Program-made: the position numbers and the translations under genes
Notes under the pieces: model-generated
The model's database searches: none
What the model was told of the DNA's origin: nothing
Seen by the model: only the letters and a program-made list of their open reading frames with translations
From: Alteromonas macleodii
GTDB lineage: Bacteria; Pseudomonadota; Gammaproteobacteria; Enterobacterales; Alteromonadaceae
NCBI RefSeq assembly: GCF_903772925.1
Contig: NZ_LR812090.1
Span: forward strand, 2,562,333 to 2,626,332
Length of the DNA: 64,000 bases
Direction of reading: 5' to 3'
Part shown: in pieces, positions 42,687-51,233 of the stretch
Layout of the letters: every line of letters begins with the position of its first letter
How positions within the stretch are numbered: position 1 is the first letter of the stretch

Positions 42687-42989
42687 TTAACGGTAATCTA
42701 ATAAAAAGCGCTTAAGATCTTGTTCGTGCCGCATTACGTGCAAAATAAAGGCTTTGTTGTCCTCAAATTTATAAAAAATTCGACAGGGCTTTACATAAAG
42801 CTCGCGGTAATTGAGGGATGGTAATTCGGGGACTGACTTTCCTGATTTAGGATATTCCTTAAGTATTTCTACTTTGGCGAAGACTTCTTTAACCAGTTTC
42901 TTAGCCGCAACTAAATTAGATACCGCTATGTATTCAGCAATCTTGTCCAAGTCATTTAGAGCAGGTTCTGACCATACTATTTCAGCCAT
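42687..42989 (-). CDS. ParE/RelE-superfamily toxin
   Basis: A 100-residue type II toxin. The N-terminus AEIVWSEPALNDLDKIAEYI and the C-terminal strand pattern (YRELYVKPCRIFYKFEDN, FILHVMRHEQDLKRFL) are those of ParE/RelE-fold proteins. It may poison gyrase (ParE) or ribosome-bound mRNA (RelE); the sequence does not decide. Its start overlaps the antitoxin gene by 13 bases, the usual coupled order of antitoxin first. Confidence 0.9.
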   Translation of the reverse strand: MAEIVWSEPALNDLDKIAEYIAVSNLVAAKKLVKEVFAKVEILKEYPKSGKSVPELPSLNYRELYVKPCRIFYKFEDNKAFILHVMRHEQDLKRFLLDYR

Positions 42990-43234
42990 TTATCCATTTT
43001 CTCTTTGGCCTGCAGGTTAGTTGAAACATCATCATTTCTTATTGCCTGCTCACCTTTTGCAATACCTTCCAGAATCGACATGCGCTTCTGCATCATCTCA
43101 TAATCATCAACATCAACTAAGTAAGCTGATGGCTGACCATGCTCAGTAATCAAAACAGGCTCTTTTGAAGTGTGCAGGTCTTGCAGAATTTTTGTGGCTT
43201 GTCTCTTCAATGTAGTAACTAATTCTACTTTCAC
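42977..43234 (-). CDS. Phd/YefM-family antitoxin
   Basis: An 85-residue antitoxin if started at the GTG at 43234, which gives the typical opening MKVELVTTLKRQATKIL. An ATG 30 bases upstream adds ten atypical residues. The Phd/YefM fold is shown by EPVLITEHGQPSAYLVDVDDYEMM, followed by a toxin-binding C-terminal helix (QAKEKMDKWLK). It should neutralise the downstream ParE/RelE toxin and autoregulate the pair. The module sits among accessory genes on the same strand and may stabilise this region. Confidence 0.9.
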   Translation of the reverse strand: MKVELVTTLKRQATKILQDLHTSKEPVLITEHGQPSAYLVDVDDYEMMQKRMSILEGIAKGEQAIRNDDVSTNLQAKEKMDKWLK

Positions 43235-43327
43235 GATGCAGGTTCCAGCTTTCAAATGTGCCACTATAGTATCACTTAACGATAACCATACAAGATTTCA
43301 TTCACTCTGGGCAGAGTTACAAGGTAA

Positions 43328-43984
43328 CTAATCACACCCTACTTCACCCAAACTAACGCGATATTTAAACCCATCACGCTGATTAAATACGTCAAAACCA
43401 TTATCAGAAGCTTTAAGCTCTAGCTCCCATACCCAATTTGTTTTTTCAATAAACTTTAATTCATAGCGGTTTAAAGGTAGTGGACATTTTAAATAGAAAT
43501 AATGGTAGGCCGTACCCATGGCACCTGGGTCTGCGGTATACACGTAAATAGTGTTATTTTCTATTTCAAATTCTTTATGAAAGTAGTCTCGGTTAGTTCC
43601 TAGTGTTGCATCAATCAGTACACCAAATAGACCTATCGCAATCTGAATGAGCGCCACTAGTGCTAAAACACAGCTAAAAATAACAGATAACCATTTACTT
43701 TTAACAAGATGCCTAAATTTACCGTACTGCGTAAAAAGCAGGTACACACCTGCGCAAAGCGCTATAAGCTTAACTAAGGCTAACGCGTCGCCGACCTGTG
43801 ACATAAATTTGGGGGAATGGTAATTTAAGCCCCACAGCACACCGCCATGCAGACTTTCTACTAATGGAACTATTATTAGAAGTACTACAACGAGTAAGAG
43901 AGTTACCAAGGCCGCAAAGGTTCTTTGCGGCACTTGCTTGTTACTCGGGCTATGGTTTTGCTCTAATTGCGTTGTCCCTAACAT
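43328..43984 (-). CDS. Membrane protein of unknown function
   Basis: I do not recognise this gene. The 218-residue product has three hydrophobic segments in its first half (about 24-44, 65-85 and 98-122), separated by short basic loops. A roughly 95-residue soluble C-terminal part (FEIENNTIYVYTADPGAMG, LPLNRYELKFI) is rich in Tyr and beta-prone and contains two cysteines. It is placed between the toxin-antitoxin pair and the large zinc protease, 16 bases after the latter on the same strand, so co-transcription with the protease is possible. Confidence 0.72.
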   Translation of the reverse strand: MLGTTQLEQNHSPSNKQVPQRTFAALVTLLLVVVLLIIVPLVESLHGGVLWGLNYHSPKFMSQVGDALALVKLIALCAGVYLLFTQYGKFRHLVKSKWLSVIFSCVLALVALIQIAIGLFGVLIDATLGTNRDYFHKEFEIENNTIYVYTADPGAMGTAYHYFYLKCPLPLNRYELKFIEKTNWVWELELKASDNGFDVFNQRDGFKYRVSLGEVGCD

Positions 43985-43999
43985 TAATTATCAGCTTTT

Positions 44000-46453
44000 C
44001 TAAATCGGCGAACCAGGCGGCAGCGGTTCTACATCAAAGGTACTTGGCCATGTCTTACTAGCCCAGTAAGTATCAAACTGCTGTTTCAGTATTTCATACT
44101 GATTGTCGTCAGCCTTATCGTCTAGCCACTCACTAAATTCAAGTAATGCAAGTTCAGCTTCCATTCTTACTTCAGGTGCTAGGTTGTCGTTAGTTACTGC
44201 TTTCATCACTGCATTTAACGCCACTAACTGTAAGCGCTTGGCTAGCGGGCTTTGCGACTTGTTTTTATACCAGTGTACGCTAAGTATTTGCTTCACTAGC
44301 ATTGAAACGCCTACTTTTTTGCGTCTATCTTTAGTACTTCTTGTTTGCCACTCTAAACGGTTTAAGCGTTCTGGGTGTAATAACAACTCAAAAGCAAAGT
44401 TGGATGACGAAGCTGCGGCAGAAACAGGGTCTAACATTAAGCCCATTTTTCCCTTAAAGTGCTCGCGAGTAATATCGTCGCCATAAGCTGTAGGTGGAAT
44501 AAGGGCGAGAACCGACTCAGGAATGGTCAGGTAATCGGCGGTAGTCGCGGTCAGCAACTGTTGCATAGCGCGTTGCTGCACTGCAGGCGCTACAAACTGT
44601 TGGCCCTGTGCTTGGGTGTAGTCACCTTTACGTTCGTATTCATACACTAAACCGCCGACTTGCTTTGCTACAGCTTCTAGCTGATAGCGATGTAGCAAGT
44701 ATATAGGAACTAAAGCATTTTCAAGAGACGACAAGCTACTGTTCGGGCTTAAGGTATCTAGGCCTAAATTGGCTAACGCCAGTTCGCGCACTTGTGAAAT
44801 TTCATCGAAGGCATCTAGCGGATTGCTCCCATTTTCCCACATATGGCCATTTGCCGATGCATGGCGACTGCTGCGGGTATCTGGATCTGATTTAAAGCTT
44901 AAGCCCTCGTTGCGACCTTTTACAATAATTTTTGCTAAGGCTTCGGCTTCTTCTACGTCGCTGGCAAAGTCTTGGTAACCATATGCTACGGCGTGTATAT
45001 CCCATGCGCCTATGCCTTTATCATAAGCGCCTTCCAAGCTGATTTTGCCGTTTTTAATGCTAATTTTGGGATGAGGATAATCCATCACCGACGCACGGTT
45101 ATTTTCACTTGCTGCAAAATTGTGTGCTATGCCTAGCGTATGTCCTACTTCGTGAGCAGACAGTTGCCTAATGCGGTCTAGCGCCATCTCTTGCTGCACC
45201 GTGGTGTCGATATTACCCTCTTTGAACGGGCTGGTTAGGCCTAGGGCAATTAAATAGTCTTGCCTTACGCGCAGCGAACCTAAAGTAACGTGACCTTTAA
45301 TAATTTCGCCGGTGCGTGGGTCGACAACCGACGAACCGTAAGACCAACCGCGCGTTGCGCGGTGCACCCAGTTAATCACGTTATAGCGCACGTCCATTGG
45401 GTCGGCCCCTTCTGGCAATACTTTCACCTGAAACGCATCTTTGTAGCCTGCAGCTTCATAGGCTTGATTCCACCAGCTTGCCCCTTCTTTAAGCGCGGTC
45501 ATTACCGGCTCGGGAATGCCTGGATCTAGATAATACACAATGGGCTCTACTGCTTCGCTCTTCGCCGCATGAGGCGTTTTCTTGTGTAAACGATGGCGGG
45601 TAATAAAACGCTGTTCAGTAGGCTCACTTATGGGTGTAGAGTAATCAAAGTAGCTGAATTTCCAGTAGCCTGAGTATGGGTGGTACTCTCTGGGCGTATA
45701 GTTATTGTCAGGCAGTGCCACAAACGAGTGATGCAAATGCACGCTCACGCTCTCTGGGTCGGGCGTAACTTGCTGCACGTATTCGCCCGGTTTTTTACCA
45801 GCAAAAGTGACTAAAGCTTCTAATTCAGTATTTCTTTCAAAGCCTTTAGTTTTAGGTAAGTACACACCGCTTCGCATTTTATCAACGCTGAAGCTACCTT
45901 GGTTGGTGCGTGCCATACGGTTTCCTATACCGTGAATATCACTTAACAGAAAAGGCGTATAGTCGATAAGGCTAACTTTGTCGCTTTTTGCTACCAGCGT
46001 AAAACCAGCAATAACCGAATCTGCGAAAGCTTCATCAATACTCTGCTTTTCAGCTTCGCTGCCGTGGGCCGCACGATATTTGGTGTTGTGCTGCTTTAAT
46101 AAAACCTTATTACCAAATTTTTCAAAACTGACTAAGCGCGTATCGCCTAACTGGCCGCGATCAAGGCCTATATCGTTTGAACCTACGCCATATGGCAAAC
46201 TGCTTTGGAATAAGTACTCTGCGTTGTTAGTTGGCACGGCTAAGTAAACTTTGTCGCTTTCATCGTCATAGTAAACAGGAATTAAACCATCTTTTTTGGT
46301 CATATCGCTGGTGAATTCACCAATGCTTGGTAACGCTGCCCAAGCTGAAGCTGAAGATGCAGACACGACAAACAATACCGTAAACGCAATAGCTGATTTA
46401 CCCGATGCTTTCACCTGTCGCGCGGCTTTGTGAAAAATGTTCAATTGCAGCAT
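44000..46453 (-). CDS. Large zinc metalloprotease (DUF5117/DUF5118 type)
   Basis: An 817-residue exported protein. An n-region and hydrophobic signal (about 20-40, ending SASAWA) precede domains matching the zinc-dependent metalloproteases annotated with DUF5117/DUF4953: IPVYYDDESDKVYLAV, YYLDPGIPEPVMTALKEGA, MDVRYNVINWVHR. The metzincin zinc motif is HEVGHTLGIAHNF (about residues 430-442), with a downstream SVMDYP Met-turn. The Met-turn shows metzincin architecture. Likely secreted or periplasmic, degrading proteins. Close relatives are common in Alteromonas and Shewanella, with unknown substrate. Confidence 0.9.
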   Translation of the reverse strand: MLQLNIFHKAARQVKASGKSAIAFTVLFVVSASSASAWAALPSIGEFTSDMTKKDGLIPVYYDDESDKVYLAVPTNNAEYLFQSSLPYGVGSNDIGLDRGQLGDTRLVSFEKFGNKVLLKQHNTKYRAAHGSEAEKQSIDEAFADSVIAGFTLVAKSDKVSLIDYTPFLLSDIHGIGNRMARTNQGSFSVDKMRSGVYLPKTKGFERNTELEALVTFAGKKPGEYVQQVTPDPESVSVHLHHSFVALPDNNYTPREYHPYSGYWKFSYFDYSTPISEPTEQRFITRHRLHKKTPHAAKSEAVEPIVYYLDPGIPEPVMTALKEGASWWNQAYEAAGYKDAFQVKVLPEGADPMDVRYNVINWVHRATRGWSYGSSVVDPRTGEIIKGHVTLGSLRVRQDYLIALGLTSPFKEGNIDTTVQQEMALDRIRQLSAHEVGHTLGIAHNFAASENNRASVMDYPHPKISIKNGKISLEGAYDKGIGAWDIHAVAYGYQDFASDVEEAEALAKIIVKGRNEGLSFKSDPDTRSSRHASANGHMWENGSNPLDAFDEISQVRELALANLGLDTLSPNSSLSSLENALVPIYLLHRYQLEAVAKQVGGLVYEYERKGDYTQAQGQQFVAPAVQQRAMQQLLTATTADYLTIPESVLALIPPTAYGDDITREHFKGKMGLMLDPVSAAASSSNFAFELLLHPERLNRLEWQTRSTKDRRKKVGVSMLVKQILSVHWYKNKSQSPLAKRLQLVALNAVMKAVTNDNLAPEVRMEAELALLEFSEWLDDKADDNQYEILKQQFDTYWASKTWPSTFDVEPLPPGSPI

Positions 46454-46676
46454 GCAGTTAGTCCTTATTATTGTGAATTTCTAGCCTACCCTATGTAAGA
46501 GATTTTGCCCATGGTAATTCGTCGTTTTAACGCTACTCCTTGCTCGACTCTAGGCATTGACTGCCTTTATTAATAATTTGTTGAAACTGATTACAGTATT
46601 TAGAGCATTATATATCGAAGAAAGTGTTGATAATCTTACTTGGCTGTTATGAAACAGGACAATCAGGAGAACAATT

Positions 46677-46919
46677 ATGTTAGGCGAAAACCACTCACTA
46701 CTAAGCGACTTTCCAGAACACAAAGATACGATTAACCGTTTAAATGCGACTAGCACTGATTTTGCCGAAAAGGCAAAACGCTATCACAGTTTAGATTACG
46801 AAATTAGAAACCTTGAAGAGCTTGGATCACCCGCTAGTGATGAAACGCTACACAAGCTAAAACACGACCGCGCCGAGTTGAAAGATGAGCTTTATCAAGT
46901 GTTGAAACATGCTGAGTAA
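46677..46919 (+). CDS. ydcH: YdcH/DUF465 small coiled-coil protein
   Basis: An 80-residue soluble helical protein of the DUF465 (YdcH) family. The conserved core is FPEHKDTINRLNATSTDF, then RYHSLDYEIRNLE and LKHDRAELKDELYQVL. Length fits the family. The function is unknown. A good AGGAG ribosome site lies upstream. A degraded second copy of the first half lies 2.4 kb downstream (49347-49490). It is followed by a strong bidirectional-looking hairpin. Confidence 0.92.
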   Translation: MLGENHSLLSDFPEHKDTINRLNATSTDFAEKAKRYHSLDYEIRNLEELGSPASDETLHKLKHDRAELKDELYQVLKHAE

Positions 46920-46925
46920 AGCGAA

Positions 46926-46958
46926 TACGATAAGCCTCTAGTGTTGCGGCTTATCGTA
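46926..46958. terminator. Perfect 11-base hairpin between convergent genes
   Basis: TACGATAAGCC/GGCTTATCGTA with an 11-base loop, just after the ydcH stop. It lies between ydcH and the convergent peptidoglycan-binding gene. The T-tract after it is weak (TAATTTTCC). Confidence 0.65.
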
Positions 46959-46993
46959 CGTAATTTTCCGTCTGCAAATTAATCAGTAAATGA

Positions 46994-47596
46994 TTAGTTG
47001 GGGTTAGCTTTTAGAAAGAGTGTAGTTAACGTGTTTTGGTCTGGTAAACCAGTAACCTTTAGATTAAATTTCTGCTGGTAGTTAGAAAACGCTTTAATAT
47101 CTTCGTCTGTAAATTTATCGCCAGAAATTTCTTTTGGATAAAACCCCATTTTTTTTAACCGTGTTTTTGCTCTCAACAAAATCTCTTTGTAGTAATAGGC
47201 AGTAGCATCGCCCACTTGAACTTTCACGATCGTCCCTTCAGAGTCCAACCGAATAGGATAAAAAGCTCTTATCATCGTATTGGTAGCATCCAGAAATTTA
47301 ACATTGCTATTTTCACTACAATGCCTCTGTAACAAAATTAAAAATAACTCAGTTGTCTGCCAAGGAGCAATATCGTAATTGTTCTTTTGGAACTGGTTAT
47401 AAGCTGATAAGTATCCCTCTAGCCATCCAGCGTAGAGTAAAAATTCAGAATCTTTTTGTTGAAAACTGACTACGAAATCTTCACATGCTTTCCGGCCAGC
47501 TCCTTTAGCAGCGAACTTGCCTTCGCTGTCTGCTGCAAAAACGTTCGAGCTCATGTAAATAAAACAAATACATGCAAACTGAATAAAAACCTTCAT
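46994..47596 (-). CDS. Exported protein with peptidoglycan-binding domain
   Basis: A 200-residue protein with a Sec signal (ACICFIYMSSNVFA, cleavage near residue 21). The mature N-terminal half has two cysteines (KACEDFVVSF, LQRHCSENS) in an unrecognised helical domain. The C-terminal ~65 residues (LLRAKTRLKKMGFYP, FSNYQQKFNLKVTGLPDQNT) match a PG_binding_1 helical repeat, which attaches proteins to the cell wall. It follows the PEP-CTERM protein gene on the same strand, with a terminator between them, so it is probably transcribed separately. Confidence 0.8.
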   Translation of the reverse strand: MKVFIQFACICFIYMSSNVFAADSEGKFAAKGAGRKACEDFVVSFQQKDSEFLLYAGWLEGYLSAYNQFQKNNYDIAPWQTTELFLILLQRHCSENSNVKFLDATNTMIRAFYPIRLDSEGTIVKVQVGDATAYYYKEILLRAKTRLKKMGFYPKEISGDKFTDEDIKAFSNYQQKFNLKVTGLPDQNTLTTLFLKANPN

Positions 47597-47614
47597 AAAA
47601 CCTCAAAACTAAAA

Positions 47615-47640
47615 AAGCCCAAGCGCTTCCACTTAGGCTT
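47615..47640 (-). terminator. Terminator of PEP-CTERM gene
   Basis: On the minus strand the arms AAGCCTAAG/CTTGGGCTT (one G-U pair) are followed by a T-run. It begins 17 bases after the PEP-CTERM stop. Confidence 0.8.
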
Positions 47641-47656
47641 ATAAAATTTACTTATG

Positions 47657-49069
47657 TCACTTTTTCAGTTTTCTTCTCGTAATCAAAAGACCTAATAGGC
47701 TAATGCCCCACATGAAAACTGAGCTGGGTGCTGGAACACTATTTACAGGATCATCGGGAACAAATGTGATTATCGGTGCTTGCGTAAATGAAAGGTCACC
47801 TGACTCGGCGAAAGACACGCCCGTTACAAATGCTTGCGGGTTAGTTGGATCTAGCGCCAAATCTAAATTGATACCTAATATTGAGAAATCGAAAACATCG
47901 TCAAAGCCGTTTAAACCAAAATCAAACGTTTCGCCTGCATTTAGAGTAAACTGTTGCAGGGTGTTACCAGAAGTAAACTCAAGTATATAACCGTCTGGGT
48001 CTGGCACGGTTGCTAGAGATGGCGCAGTAACAGAAGCAATCGCTAGATTTGATGTATAAACATAACCTGATGCGACATCTGGGTCGAACCATATAGTCTC
48101 TTCCGCTTCAACTTCAGGCAGTTCGAATACAAATTCACCATCATCATTAGTTGGATTACTTAAGTCTGGAAGGATTGGAGTAAACTCTGATTCGCCCAAC
48201 TCTCCAAAACTTGCCAAATACATTACAGAGTCATGGCTGCTATCGCCAGCATCAGCTAAAAGTAAAGTAAAGGTGTTGTCACCCGGTAAAACCGGTACAT
48301 CAAATCGAAGAAGTGGGTTGCCATTAGGTGCTAACACACCGTTAAGTGCTGTACCTGGCATTTCAACAAAATCTGGATGATTAATATTGATTGGAGCAAG
48401 AGAATCACCAATCTCAGCATCACTTGTAAGAGCACCTGCAACATTTTCACCGTTTACATACAAACCGAAGCCGTCTATAAAAGTGTCGCCAACAAAGTCT
48501 GGAAATTCTTCTGAGCCGAAAGCACCAAAAAACGTTATTGTTGAAGCTTGGTCACCATCGACAGTAAAGCTGATATCCAATTGAACAGGATCAAAATGTG
48601 CAGAAATACCGGTCAAAGGCTCTAACAACTCATTTTGAATACTTGTTGCCGAGTTACCATTGCCCCCGCTTATGAAGTTCTGGGTGCTTGCAGAATCTTG
48701 CGCGTCAGTGACATTTCCTGTGCTAAATACAATACCGCCTGCGGCTGGTAAATTGTAAGTCCCAGAAGCATTGGAAAAAATACCAGCCTGACCAAGAGCT
48801 GGTTGTGAAGGAATAGTCGAGGCAGCATTTATAACGTCAATGGAGGAAGGGATTAAAACTTCGCAATCATTGCCGTCGCAAAACTCATTTCCAAATGCAC
48901 CTCCAATTAAAGACGCTGAGTTAATGGTAATGCTTGAATCTGGAACTAATAAGGCGTTAGCCAAACTGAGAGCATCTTGAGTTTCTGTAATAACAATCGC
49001 AGAGACCGGAGAAGCACCTAGTGCGATGGCAACTCCAAACGCGGAGGCTTTTGACAGGACTTTTATCAC
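47657..49069 (-). CDS. Choice-of-anchor L, PEP-CTERM-type exported protein
   Basis: A 470-residue secreted protein. A signal peptide (GVAIALGASPVSA) precedes a long domain of the choice-of-anchor L type (VITETQDALSLANALL, GGIVFSTGNVTDAQ, DISFTVDGDQASTITFFGAFGSEEF, VMYLASFGELGE). The C-terminus carries a sorting signal: VPAPSSVFMWGISLLGLL then basic RRKLKK, a PEP-CTERM-like tripartite motif with Pro-Ala-Pro in place of Pro-Glu-Pro. Exosortase-linked proteins of this kind are exported and attached or released during exopolysaccharide or matrix formation. No exosortase is in the window. Confidence 0.9.
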   Translation of the reverse strand: MIKVLSKASAFGVAIALGASPVSAIVITETQDALSLANALLVPDSSITINSASLIGGAFGNEFCDGNDCEVLIPSSIDVINAASTIPSQPALGQAGIFSNASGTYNLPAAGGIVFSTGNVTDAQDSASTQNFISGGNGNSATSIQNELLEPLTGISAHFDPVQLDISFTVDGDQASTITFFGAFGSEEFPDFVGDTFIDGFGLYVNGENVAGALTSDAEIGDSLAPININHPDFVEMPGTALNGVLAPNGNPLLRFDVPVLPGDNTFTLLLADAGDSSHDSVMYLASFGELGESEFTPILPDLSNPTNDDGEFVFELPEVEAEETIWFDPDVASGYVYTSNLAIASVTAPSLATVPDPDGYILEFTSGNTLQQFTLNAGETFDFGLNGFDDVFDFSILGINLDLALDPTNPQAFVTGVSFAESGDLSFTQAPIITFVPDDPVNSVPAPSSVFMWGISLLGLLITRRKLKK

Positions 49070-49494
49070 TTTTATATTCCCTTATACATGAGTTTTTTAT
49101 TATACTTAATCCGTATCAGCAATTTGCACGCCAAACAAAAATAAACTAATAATTACATATACTTAATATTCACATAATGGAAATTAACTGCCATAACATT
49201 AAAGCACCGTAAAAAATACTGACACTAAAAACTCAAACTAATTTGACTGCACACCTCAAATTAATCAATACAATTCACAGTATTTGATTTACGGCAGTTA
49301 TCGTTATCCACCAAGAACAAGGTGCAACTACACCTAACTCGACGTATTAGGCGAAAATAGCTCATTACTATGCGACTTCCCGGAACACAAAAATACGATT
49401 AACCGTTTAAATACGAATAGCATTGACTATGCCGAAAAAGCAAATCGCTATCGCAATTTAAATGATGAATATCTACATACTGAAAACTGACTTA
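49070..49494. other. Gap with YdcH relic, otherwise no gene
   Basis: The first ~280 bases are strongly AT-rich upstream sequence of the PEP-CTERM gene with no open frame of note. The rest is the YdcH fragment at 49347-49490, followed directly by the CcdA-like gene. Confidence 0.6.
49347..49490 (+). pseudogene. Start-less, truncated second copy of ydcH
   Basis: An in-frame 47-codon stretch (LGENSSLLCDFPEHKNTINR onwards) ends at TGA and matches the first ~41 residues of the intact ydcH at about 29 of 41 positions by eye. The ATG is lost (GTA at that place), an in-frame TAA lies four codons upstream, and the second half of the protein is missing. It is in the same orientation as the intact copy. 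It looks like the remnant of a duplication or of a rearrangement that placed two minus-strand genes between the copies. Confidence 0.8.
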
Positions 49495-49722
49495 TCACGA
49501 TAGCTGACGGATTGACTCCGAAAACGTTCCATTCTTAATTACTTTGTCATTATGAGCTTTAAGGGCGCCATCATTCTGCTTGAACCATTCTACTTTTTCT
49601 TTCTTGTTTACTGCCCTAATTAAAGCGGCTTCAAAAACCTCAGAAAGCTTTATATTGAGAGACTTTGCTTCATTGAGAAGGTCACTATTGAACGACGTAT
49701 TACAAGAAACTTTTTGACGCAT
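49495..49722 (-). CDS. CcdA-like antitoxin without toxin
   Basis: A 75-residue protein with the CcdA layout: an N-terminal ribbon-helix-helix DNA-binding part (VSCNTSFNSDLLNEAKSLNI, LSEVFEAALIRAV) and a C-terminal toxin-binding tail with W-x-x-x-N (WFKQNDGAL) and NGTFSESIRQ, resembling the NGSFADENRDW tail of plasmid CcdA. The gene for CcdB normally follows immediately; here the stop is 5 bases from a ydcH relic on the other strand, and no CcdB-like frame is present. A palindrome 30-50 bases upstream may be its operator. It may be an orphan that still silences another CcdB, or a decaying module. Confidence 0.8.
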   Translation of the reverse strand: MRQKVSCNTSFNSDLLNEAKSLNIKLSEVFEAALIRAVNKKEKVEWFKQNDGALKAHNDKVIKNGTFSESIRQLS

Positions 49723-49752
49723 AACTATCTCAAGCTAATCAACTAAAAATAT

Positions 49753-49775
49753 TATGCGCAAAAGTTGTGCGCATA
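49753..49775. promoter_or_regulatory. Palindrome upstream of the CcdA-like gene
   Basis: Perfect 8-base arms TATGCGCA (49753-49760) and TGCGCATA (49768-49775) around AAAGTTG. The position about 31-53 bases before the CcdA-like ATG suits an autoregulatory operator for a ribbon-helix-helix protein. It shares the ATGCG...CGCAT character of the larger palindrome at 41517-41548. Confidence 0.5.
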
Positions 49776-49867
49776 GCGAACGCAGTCCCTTTCCTTTTTC
49801 AAAGATTTACTTGAATCACTGCCAAGAGTAGGCCCTAATTGCGTTATCGATTTAACCAGCTCAATCT

Positions 49868-51097
49868 ATGAAGGGTTTAATTTTGAAGTTTACCTCTCGC
49901 GCTACCGCTATTTCTCCGTTTCTTGCCATGGCCTATGGCGAAAAAGCCACCGTACTAGAAGAGCAAGGTAAAGATGTTATTAGGCTTAATTTAGGCGAGC
50001 CTGATTTTGGCGCTCCAGCGGCAGTACTTGCGGCAATGAAAGAAAGCTTGGATATTCCTGACTTTCCCTATACCTCTGCATTGGGTATTCCAGAACTACG
50101 TCAATCAATCGCTAGCTTTTATGAAACCCAACATGATGTAAAACTAAGCCCATCACGAGTCATAGTTACCGCTGGAGCTTCAGGCGCACTACTTTTGGCA
50201 AGCGCCGCTTTAGTAGAGCCTGGCGACAACGTAATATTGGGCGACCCTTCTTACCCGTGCAATCGACGCTTTTTAAACGCGTTTGGCGCAGAGGTAACGC
50301 TAGTACCAACACGTAGTGAAGATAGCTTTCAACTAACTGCCGAAAGTGTTGCCGATAATTGGAAACACAACACGAAAGGCGTGCTTATCGCCACACCTGC
50401 CAACCCTACAGGCACGGCGATAGATATAGACGAGCTGTATAAGATTGGACAATACTGCAAAGCCAAGGGTGGCTTTTTAATTGTTGATGAAATTTATTTA
50501 GACCTAGCGCTTTCATTGGATGTTCGAGTGGATATTGCCGCGTCTAAATCAAATAACAACAAACTGCAAACTGTGCTTGCCAACGCAGAACTGCAGGACA
50601 CTGTGGTAGTTATAAATAGCTTTTCAAAATACTTTGGTATGACGGGTTGGCGTCTTGGCTGGTGCGTAGTGCCTGAGACGATGACCTCAATAGTCGAAAA
50701 GCTCGCGCAGAATTTGTTTATTTGCCCCTCTACCCTTTCTCAAAAAGCCGCACTTGCGTGCTTTACCCCTGAAGCGTTGGCGCAGTGTGAGCAAAACCGC
50801 AATACGCTGGCAGAGCGTGCAACTCTTGTTTTTGATGCACTTCAGAATATGGGGCTCAGTTTGGATGCTCAACCTGACGGCGCGTTTTACGCTTACATCA
50901 ATATCAAACATACAGGCTTAAGTGCTATCGAATTCTGTGATGCTCTGCTCTCGCAGTATCATGTGGCGCTGACACCGGGCAATGATTTTGGCGAGCACAA
51001 TGCAGATCACTATGTAAGACTTTCTTTCGCTACCAGTATAGAGCGTTTGAATGTAGGACTGGCTCGGCTAGCTACTTTTGTTAAATCATTGTGCTAG
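49868..51097 (+). CDS. PLP-dependent class I aminotransferase
   Basis: A 409-residue fold-type I aminotransferase. Motifs: VIRLNLGEPDFGAP, TAGASGALLLASAALVEPGD, ATPANPTGTAIDIDELY, and PLP lysine in SFSKYFGMTGWRLGWCV. It resembles the aspartate/aromatic/MalY-like broad-specificity group; the substrate cannot be fixed. Cytoplasmic. A later in-frame TTG (15 bases on) is an alternative start. It is followed on the same strand by the saccharopine dehydrogenase-like gene after 136 bases. Confidence 0.9.
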   Translation: MKGLILKFTSRATAISPFLAMAYGEKATVLEEQGKDVIRLNLGEPDFGAPAAVLAAMKESLDIPDFPYTSALGIPELRQSIASFYETQHDVKLSPSRVIVTAGASGALLLASAALVEPGDNVILGDPSYPCNRRFLNAFGAEVTLVPTRSEDSFQLTAESVADNWKHNTKGVLIATPANPTGTAIDIDELYKIGQYCKAKGGFLIVDEIYLDLALSLDVRVDIAASKSNNNKLQTVLANAELQDTVVVINSFSKYFGMTGWRLGWCVVPETMTSIVEKLAQNLFICPSTLSQKAALACFTPEALAQCEQNRNTLAERATLVFDALQNMGLSLDAQPDGAFYAYINIKHTGLSAIEFCDALLSQYHVALTPGNDFGEHNADHYVRLSFATSIERLNVGLARLATFVKSLC

Positions 51098-51233
51098 TTG
51101 CTTTGTATCCACTGTTTAATTTCGTGAATAGACAAATATTACCTAAAAAAATGATAGATATGGGCGCTTGTGCGTATATTGGGAAGTGCATTTTGGTGAC
51201 ACGTGTCGAAACGGAATAAAACAGGACAAAACA

